Translations under genes and position numbers: made by a program
Notes under the pieces: model-generated
Databases searched by the model: none
What the model saw: the letters and a program-made list of their open reading frames with translations, nothing else
What the model was told of the DNA's origin: nothing
Part shown: in pieces, positions 43,063 through 48,088 of the stretch
How positions within the stretch are numbered: the stretch's first letter is position 1
How the letters are laid out: each line of letters begins with the position of its first letter
From: JBMNCR01 sp049366695
GTDB taxonomy: Bacteria; Bacillota; Clostridia; Eubacteriales; Alkalibacteraceae
Reading direction: 5' to 3'
Assembly: GCA_049366695.1 (NCBI GenBank)
Contig: JBMNCR010000029.1
Location: 1-48,088, forward strand
Length of the DNA stretch: 48,088 bases

Positions 43063-43521
43063 GTGATTATAATTAGAGCAGTCATTCAAAGAGTCAATAC
43101 ATGTAAAGTAATAATTAATGAAAATGAATATAGTTGTATAAAAAATGGTATTCTTATATTTTTGGGAATTAGAAATGAGGATAGCACAGATGATATAGAT
43201 TATCTATCAAAAAAAATACTAAATCTAAGGATATTTGAAGATAATAATAAGAAAATGAATAAGTCTATCCTTGATATAAGCGGTCAAATTATGATAGTTT
43301 CACAATTTACTCTATATGGTGATTGTAAAAAAGGAAGACGCCCAAGTTATATGAGAGCTGCAAATCCTAATTATGCTAAGAAACTATATGACGCATTTGT
43401 AGAAAAAATTAAGAAAAGTGATTTAGTAATAAAAACAGGTGTTTTTCGAGCAGATATGAAAGTGGTACTTGAAAATGATGGGCCGATTACTATATTAATT
43501 GATAGTGAAAAAAAATTATGA
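43063..43521 (+). CDS. dtd: D-aminoacyl-tRNA deacylase Dtd
   Basis: About 149-152 residues. Removes D-amino acids and mischarged glycine from tRNAs. Both active-site motifs are present: SQFTLYG and the cross-subunit ENDGPITI (GP motif). The normal N terminus is M-R-A-V-x-Q-R-V; here the corresponding codon at 43072 is ATT, 4 nt after GGTGAT (43062-43067). The only conventional upstream start is GTG 43063, directly after the relA stop and itself inside that ribosome site. I give the GTG coordinate but consider ATT 43072 a serious alternative. Confidence 0.95.
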   Translation: MIIIRAVIQRVNTCKVIINENEYSCIKNGILIFLGIRNEDSTDDIDYLSKKILNLRIFEDNNKKMNKSILDISGQIMIVSQFTLYGDCKKGRRPSYMRAANPNYAKKLYDAFVEKIKKSDLVIKTGVFRADMKVVLENDGPITILIDSEKKL

Positions 43522-43536
43522 TATGGAGAGAAATTT

Positions 43537-44154
43537 ATGTTAGTAAAAAATTTCAACAATAATAGCTATGGTACAAATACATATATAATTGCTTGTGAAA
43601 AAAGCGGTTTAGCTGCAGTGATTGATCCTACTGGTGATATAAATGAGATAATATATTATATAAAAAATAATAATTTAGAGGTTAAATATATAGTGCTAAC
43701 CCATGGTCACTTTGATCATATTGGATTAGTTTTAGATTTAAAAGAATACTCTAAATCACTTATTTGTATACATGAAAAGGATAATAACATGCTACAAGAT
43801 TCATATTTGAATTTATCTGTGCGATTTAATAATCCAATACAAATACATAGCGATATTGAATTAGTTGATGATCAAGAATTATTATTAGGCAAATTAAAGC
43901 TCAAAGTTATTCATACTCCTGGTCATACTCCAGGTAGTATTTGTATTTTAACTGAAGACTATTTATTTAGTGGAGATACAATATTTAAAGGGACTGTTGG
44001 AAGAACGGATTTACCTGGAGGAAATTATGATGAAATAATTAATTCAATAAAAATAATATCAGGATTAGATAAAAATTTAATTGTATATCCAGGACATGGA
44101 GAAACTACGACCTTAGAGGCCGAATTTATAAATAATCCTTATTTCAAATTGTAA
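43537..44154 (+). CDS. MBL-fold metallo-hydrolase (glyoxalase II-like)
   Basis: 205 residues with the metal-binding THGHFDHIG (H56, H58, D60, H61), HTPGHTPGS, FSGDTIF (bridging Asp) and YPGHGETT. A YcbL/glyoxalase II-like thioester or related hydrolase; the substrate is unknown. It lies between dtd and hemZ as in many Clostridia. GGAGAG ribosome site; hemZ starts 10 nt after its stop. Confidence 0.9.
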   Translation: MLVKNFNNNSYGTNTYIIACEKSGLAAVIDPTGDINEIIYYIKNNNLEVKYIVLTHGHFDHIGLVLDLKEYSKSLICIHEKDNNMLQDSYLNLSVRFNNPIQIHSDIELVDDQELLLGKLKLKVIHTPGHTPGSICILTEDYLFSGDTIFKGTVGRTDLPGGNYDEIINSIKIISGLDKNLIVYPGHGETTTLEAEFINNPYFKL

Positions 44155-44164
44155 GGAGCTATTA

Positions 44165-45616
44165 TTGAATTCTTTAAGTATTATTACAGTGGGTCATAAT
44201 TACTTTCTTGAATGTAGAAAAATAATAATGCAATATTATCCAAACTACCAGATATATGTAAATAAGGATATATCTACGTTAATAAAATTTATTATATCAG
44301 TTGATACTGAGGATATATCAATACAATATTATAATAAAGAGGTATTAATAAGAACATATATAAAGAGAAAAAATTTATCTAGAGAAATTAAAAAAGATAT
44401 TATAAAACATTTATATAAATCTTTGAGTGATTTACTAGGAAAGAAACTTCCATGGGGTATATTGACAGGGATTAGACCAGTAAAGATACCACATAAATTA
44501 CTGTTAGAAGGATTAAGTGACGAACAAATAAAATCTACATTACAAAACAATTATTATATAAGTGAAGAAAAATCTAATATGATTTTAAAACTTGCTAAAA
44601 AAGAAATTCAAACTGTATATCCTTATAAAAAAAATATTGCAATTCTGTATATATCGATTCCATTTTGTCCTAGTAGATGTAATTATTGCTCTTTTATTTC
44701 TAGTACTGTTAAAGATGAATATATACTTCAATGGTATATAGAGTCATTGGGTAAAGAAATAGATATTATACTAAACTATTTATTGCATAATAAAATTAAA
44801 ATAAGCACTTTATATATTGGTGGTGGAACCCCTTCCATTCTAAATGAAAGGTTATTGTATAAATTATTTATTAAATTAAGTAATTATATAGCGTTAGATA
44901 AATTAGATGAAATAACTTTTGAAGGCGGAAGACCGGATACAATTAGCGAAGAAAAATTAAAAATATTAAAAAATTTTCATGTAAATCGTATATCTATTAA
45001 TCCACAAACGTTAAATGATACTACACTCAAAAACATAGGTAGAAGACATACTGCAAAGGATTATTACAGAGCAATGGATATTGCACGCAAATTAGGATTT
45101 GATAATATTAATAATGATATAATAATAGGACTTGAAAATGAAGATATAGATGATATTAAATATACTATGGAGAATATTGTGAAGTTAGCTCCCAAAAATA
45201 TCACAATACACAATTTATCTTTAAAGAAATCATCAATTCTTAAAAATCAAATAGAATCATTTGTTTTTAAGGAAGCGGATATAATAGTAAAAATGAATGA
45301 TATAGCAAAAAGTATATTATTAAAGAATAATTATATGCCTTACTATCTTTATAGGCAAAAATATACTCAAGGAAATCTTGAAAATATAGGATTTTGTAAA
45401 GAAGGAAAAGAGGGAGTTTATAATATTCAAATAATGTCCGAAAAAATTTCAGTTATCGGTTTAGGAGCAGGATCTTCTGGAAAAGCTTTTTTTTCAGATA
45501 TAAATAAGTTAGAAAGAATGGAAACTGTTAAGAATATAGAATCATATATGGATAATATTGATAGCATATGTAATAAAAAGATAAAAGTCATAGAAAAACT
45601 ACGAAATTGTAATTGA
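44165..45616 (+). CDS. hemZ: Coproporphyrinogen dehydrogenase HemZ-type radical SAM protein
   Basis: 483 residues. An N-terminal extension of about 150 residues (characteristic of HemZ) precedes the radical-SAM core with C168, C172 and C175 (SIPFCPSRCNYCSF), IGGGTPS, the EGGRPDTI and INPQTLNDTTLKNIGR blocks. Annotated as oxygen-independent coproporphyrinogen III oxidase, but HemW-like heme chaperone activity cannot be excluded. TTG start with AAGGAG upstream. In many relatives hisS lies between hemZ and aspS; here only a T-box does. Confidence 0.9.
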   Translation: MNSLSIITVGHNYFLECRKIIMQYYPNYQIYVNKDISTLIKFIISVDTEDISIQYYNKEVLIRTYIKRKNLSREIKKDIIKHLYKSLSDLLGKKLPWGILTGIRPVKIPHKLLLEGLSDEQIKSTLQNNYYISEEKSNMILKLAKKEIQTVYPYKKNIAILYISIPFCPSRCNYCSFISSTVKDEYILQWYIESLGKEIDIILNYLLHNKIKISTLYIGGGTPSILNERLLYKLFIKLSNYIALDKLDEITFEGGRPDTISEEKLKILKNFHVNRISINPQTLNDTTLKNIGRRHTAKDYYRAMDIARKLGFDNINNDIIIGLENEDIDDIKYTMENIVKLAPKNITIHNLSLKKSSILKNQIESFVFKEADIIVKMNDIAKSILLKNNYMPYYLYRQKYTQGNLENIGFCKEGKEGVYNIQIMSEKISVIGLGAGSSGKAFFSDINKLERMETVKNIESYMDNIDSICNKKIKVIEKLRNCN

Positions 45617-45756
45617 AACCTATTTATCTAAGATTTTTTGAAATAGAAACCAAGTTTAAAATAATAAAATATTTAGAAGGTTGAAATTTAATCATTTTTA
45701 TTATTGTATATTGACATACGTATAATAAGAATTTATAATAAAAACAATTGCATATT

Positions 45757-45966
45757 AAGACGATGAAAAAGCAAGTAAATTGTGGCGAATCTATAGGGAT
45801 AAGATGTCATGACTGGAAACATCTTTAGATTTTAGCATTTGAATAACACTTTGGAGTTTGTAGATAAATAATATTATTTATGAGTGGGTTTTACCAAACA
45901 GGGTGGCACCACGGGATATAAAATCTCGTCCCTGACATGATGTCAGGGACGAGATTATTTTTTTTA
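45757..45966 (+). promoter_or_regulatory. T-box riboswitch controlling aspS
   Basis: tRNA-sensing leader. The T-box sequence AGGGTGGCACCACGGG is at 45900-45915, followed by the terminator 45922-45956. Stem I: AGTA of the specifier loop near 45775; the upper stem AATCT/AGATT (45789-45793 / 45826-45830) with the ATAGGGAT bulge; the distal stem AAGATG/CATCTT with TGGAAA in its loop; then the descending strand GAATAACAC-TTTGGAGT. By alignment to the T-box consensus the specifier is AAC (45844-45846, Asn), not an Asp codon. Uncharged cognate tRNA would prevent termination and raise aspS expression. Confidence 0.93.
45922..45965 (+). terminator. T-box terminator
   Basis: Perfect 16-bp stem (45922-45937 / 45941-45956) with a TGA loop and a T-rich tail (ATTTTTTTTT). 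Mutually exclusive with the antiterminator that includes GGTGG. Confidence 0.93.
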
Positions 45967-45985
45967 TTACATAGGAGGTAAGTAA

Positions 45986-47755
45986 ATGAAATCATTTTAT
46001 AGGAGTCATATGTGTGGAGAGTTAGACTCTAACAATATTGGTGAAAATGTAAAGATATGTGGATGGGTGCAAAAGTGGCGAGATTTAGGAGGAGTAATCT
46101 TTATAGATTTGAGAGATAGAACTGGAATAATACAATTAGTATTTGATAACAGTATCGATGAAGAAGCGAGCAAAATTGCATCAACATTAAGAAATGAGTT
46201 TGTAATACAAGTTGAAGGTAAAATTATTGACAGAGAAGCTGATAATATAAATCCAAATATAAAAACTGGAAAGATAGAAGTTGAGTGTAATAAAATAGAT
46301 ATACTAGATAGTGCTCAAACTCCGCCTATTTATGTTGATGATAGTGATTCTTCAAAAGAAAGTGTAAGATTAAAATACAGGTATTTAGATTTAAGAAAAT
46401 CTTTTATGCAAAAGAATATGATTTTAAGGCACAAAGTAACAAAATTTATAAGAAATTATCTTGATAATAATGATTTTATAGATATTGAAACTCCAATACT
46501 TATGAAACCAACTCCTGAGGGAGCAAGAGACTTTTTAGTTCCAAGTAGGACACAAAAAGGTAGTTTTTTTGCTTTGCCACAATCTCCACAATTATTTAAA
46601 CAAATCTTAATGGTTTCAGGTTTTGATAGATATTATCAAATTGTAAAGTGTTTTAGGGATGAAGACTTACGTCAAGACAGACAGCCTGAATTTACTCAAG
46701 TTGATATAGAAATGTCTTTTGTAGATGAAAATGATATAATGAAAATAAATGAAGAAATGATATCAAGTTTGTTTAAAGAGATTTTAGACGTTGATATATC
46801 ATTACCAATAAAAAGAATGCCATATAAGGAAGCAATGGAGAGATTTGGTTCTGATAAACCAGATGTTAGATTTGGCTTTGAATTAATTGATATAAAGGAT
46901 GTCTTTAAAGAGACTGGGTTTAAGGTTTTTGCAGATAATATAAAAAAGGGCGGAGACATTAGAGCTATTAATGCAAAGGGATGTGGAGAGACTTTTAGTA
47001 GACGAGAAATTGATTCATTAGTTGAATTTGTAAAAATATATAAAGCAAAAGGTTTGGCGTGGATAAAAGTTACAGAAGAGGGGGTAAAATCTCCAATAGA
47101 GAAATTCTTAACCAGTGATGAAATAAAAGAATTATTGGTTAAAGCTAAAGCTGAACCAGGTGATTTAATATTAATGATTTCAGATAAATCAGAAATTGTA
47201 TTTGATTCTTTAGGACATTTGAGATTAGAAATAGCAAATAAACTAGATGTAGATATTGATGATAAATTTGAATTTTTATGGATAACAGAATTTCCACTAT
47301 TTGAATATGATGAAGATGAAAAAAGATATATAGCTAAACACCATCCGTTTACAAGTCCTAAAGATGAGGATATGGAAATAATGGAGACTAATCCTGGAGA
47401 AGTTAGAGCAAAGGCTTATGATTTAGTTGTAAATGGAGTTGAAATTGGTGGTGGTAGTATAAGAATCCATAATAAAGAACTTCAAGAAAAAATGTTTAAA
47501 ATATTAGGTCTTTCAGAAGAAGAATCACAAAGACAGTTTGGATTTTTATTGGAAGCATTTAAATATGGTACGCCTCCTCATGGCGGTATTGCTTTTGGAT
47601 TAGATAGGATACTTATGCAATTGCTTGATATTGATAATATTAGAGATGTAATTGCGTTTCCTAAAACTCAAAATCATAGCTGTTTAATGACTATGGCTCC
47701 ATCAATAGCAGAAGAAAATAGGTTAGAAGAATTAGGGATCGAATTTAACATATAG
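45986..47755 (+). CDS. aspS: Aspartyl-tRNA synthetase, bacterial type
   Basis: 589 residues, class II synthetase of the long bacterial type. The N-terminal anticodon-binding OB-fold (about 1-105) starts CGWVQKWRDLGGVIFIDLRDR. The catalytic core has motif 2 in FRDEDLRQDRQPEFTQVDIEMS and motif 3 GIAFGLDRILMQL, with a GAD insertion at about 280-410. Whether it is discriminating or also charges tRNA-Asn cannot be read from the sequence by eye, but the Asn-type specifier of its T-box makes the second option worth testing. TAGGAGG ribosome site. Confidence 0.97.
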   Translation: MKSFYRSHMCGELDSNNIGENVKICGWVQKWRDLGGVIFIDLRDRTGIIQLVFDNSIDEEASKIASTLRNEFVIQVEGKIIDREADNINPNIKTGKIEVECNKIDILDSAQTPPIYVDDSDSSKESVRLKYRYLDLRKSFMQKNMILRHKVTKFIRNYLDNNDFIDIETPILMKPTPEGARDFLVPSRTQKGSFFALPQSPQLFKQILMVSGFDRYYQIVKCFRDEDLRQDRQPEFTQVDIEMSFVDENDIMKINEEMISSLFKEILDVDISLPIKRMPYKEAMERFGSDKPDVRFGFELIDIKDVFKETGFKVFADNIKKGGDIRAINAKGCGETFSRREIDSLVEFVKIYKAKGLAWIKVTEEGVKSPIEKFLTSDEIKELLVKAKAEPGDLILMISDKSEIVFDSLGHLRLEIANKLDVDIDDKFEFLWITEFPLFEYDEDEKRYIAKHHPFTSPKDEDMEIMETNPGEVRAKAYDLVVNGVEIGGGSIRIHNKELQEKMFKILGLSEEESQRQFGFLLEAFKYGTPPHGGIAFGLDRILMQLLDIDNIRDVIAFPKTQNHSCLMTMAPSIAEENRLEELGIEFNI

Positions 47756-47768
47756 AGAGGTAGTTCTA

Positions 47769-48032
47769 TTGGAAGGGACTAAAAAAGAGATAATAAACCG
47801 TTTAAACAGAATAGAGGGACAGATTAAGGGTTTGCAAAGAATGATTGAAGAAGAGGAAGAATGCAAAGCAGTTTTAACTCAATTTAGTGCTGTGAAATCT
47901 GCCTTAGAAAGTGCTGCATGTGTAGTACTGCAAAACTATGCTAAAGAGTGTATTGATGATTCAATTGAAAAAAGTACAAATGAAAATATTGACGATTTAA
48001 TTGAAGTAATGAAAAAATTTATTAAAAGGTGA
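47769..48032 (+). CDS. CsoR/CstR family (DUF156) repressor
   Basis: 87 residues, an all-helical metal- or sulfur-sensing repressor. It starts with the family block RLNRIEGQIKGLQRMIEE. Sensor cysteines C32 and C61 have the same 29-residue spacing as Cys36/Cys65 of CsoR and Cys31/Cys60 of CstR, but the copper-binding His four residues before the second Cys is Tyr57. This favours a CstR-like persulfide sensor over a Cu(I) sensor. An additional C51 is present. TTG start with GAGAGG 8 nt upstream. Targets unknown. Confidence 0.88.
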   Translation: MEGTKKEIINRLNRIEGQIKGLQRMIEEEEECKAVLTQFSAVKSALESAACVVLQNYAKECIDDSIEKSTNENIDDLIEVMKKFIKR

Positions 48033-48037
48033 AAAAT

Positions 48038-48088
48038 ATGAAGGAAATTGGAATAGTAAATTCTATTCGCGGAAATGAAGCAAAGGTA
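48038..48088 (+). CDS. Start of an RseC-like protein (partial)
   Basis: Only the first 17 codons are in the window: MKEIGIVNSIRGNEAKV, preceded by AAAAGGTGA. The pattern resembles the N terminus of RseC/MucC family (SoxR-reducing system) membrane proteins, which begin with a short beta-rich region. Truncated by the window end, so the assignment is tentative. Confidence 0.5.
   Translation, partial: MKEIGIVNSIRGNEAKV

Noticed and set aside
45811..45813. GAC triplet as the T-box specifier for Asp
   Set aside because: It sits in the terminal loop of the distal stem I hairpin (AAGATG/CATCTT) beside the conserved TGGAAA, not in the specifier loop.
1..48088. tRNA genes
   Set aside because: No segment with a TTC-anchored T-arm and matching acceptor stem was recognised on either strand.

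Overview
This window looks like a chromosomal segment of an AT-rich, spore-forming, anaerobic, nitrogen-fixing Clostridia-class Firmicute. The reasons are the very low GC, TTG/GTG starts and strong GGAGG/GGTGAT ribosome sites. Sporulation markers (SpoVAF/GerA-type protein, BofC-like protein), the SCIFF peptide with its radical-SAM maturase, and a Clostridium pasteurianum-type Mo nitrogenase (nifI1/nifI2 inside the operon, long NifD, short NifK) also point this way. No species can be named from the sequence alone.

Layout. 1-300: a 5S rRNA, presumably the end of an rRNA operon whose 23S lies outside. 521-4840: hflX (with a JAMM-like N-terminal domain), a YigZ/IMPACT gene, two half-size TSUP transporter genes on the minus strand, yebC and a DUF4282 gene, closed by a clear terminator. 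5150-7930: a small membrane protein, a BofC-like protein, ruvA and ruvB. 8200-18250: the nif cluster, nifH-nifI1-nifI2-nifD-nifK, terminator, nifE-nifN-nifB-[2Fe-2S] ferredoxin, then nifV. 18600-20940: a small TM1266/ACT-like protein, a NapH-like iron-sulfur membrane protein and its membrane-anchored partner. 21270-26530: an alpha/beta hydrolase and a membrane-lipid/glycolipid operon (flippase-like protein, metallophosphoesterase-glycosyltransferase fusion, DUF374 acyltransferase). 26610-28460: two minus-strand genes of paired unknown families (DUF6179, DUF6323). 28850-37480: queA, tgt, yajC, spoVAF-like, TIGR04086, SCIFF peptide, SCIFF maturase, secD and secF. 37700-48088: LapA-like, recJ, apt, a probable structured RNA, relA/spoT, dtd, an MBL hydrolase, hemZ, a T-box, aspS, a CsoR/CstR-type repressor and the start of an RseC-like gene.

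How it fits together. In many Firmicutes bofC-ruvA-ruvB-queA-tgt-yajC are contiguous. Here about 21 kb (nif plus lipid and unknown genes) separates ruvB from queA, so the nitrogenase block reads as an island in a conserved housekeeping neighbourhood. The nif genes cover reductase, catalytic protein, cofactor scaffold, NifB, homocitrate synthase and PII-like post-translational control. No nifX, nifU/nifS or molybdate transporter is present, so those functions must be supplied from elsewhere.

Most notable signals: (1) two homologous terminator-like hairpins in tandem in the nifH leader, with arms that can swap partners; (2) recJ and dtd, where the GGTGAT ribosome site is followed at the window's usual 4-nt spacing by ATT instead of ATG; (3) an aspS T-box whose specifier appears to be an Asn codon rather than Asp; (4) HflX with an HxH-x10-D JAMM motif; (5) a degenerate phosphoesterase fused through a membrane segment to a GT4 glycosyltransferase; (6) candidate small structured RNAs upstream of queA and between apt and relA. 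All structures and family assignments were made by eye and from memory, without database searches.
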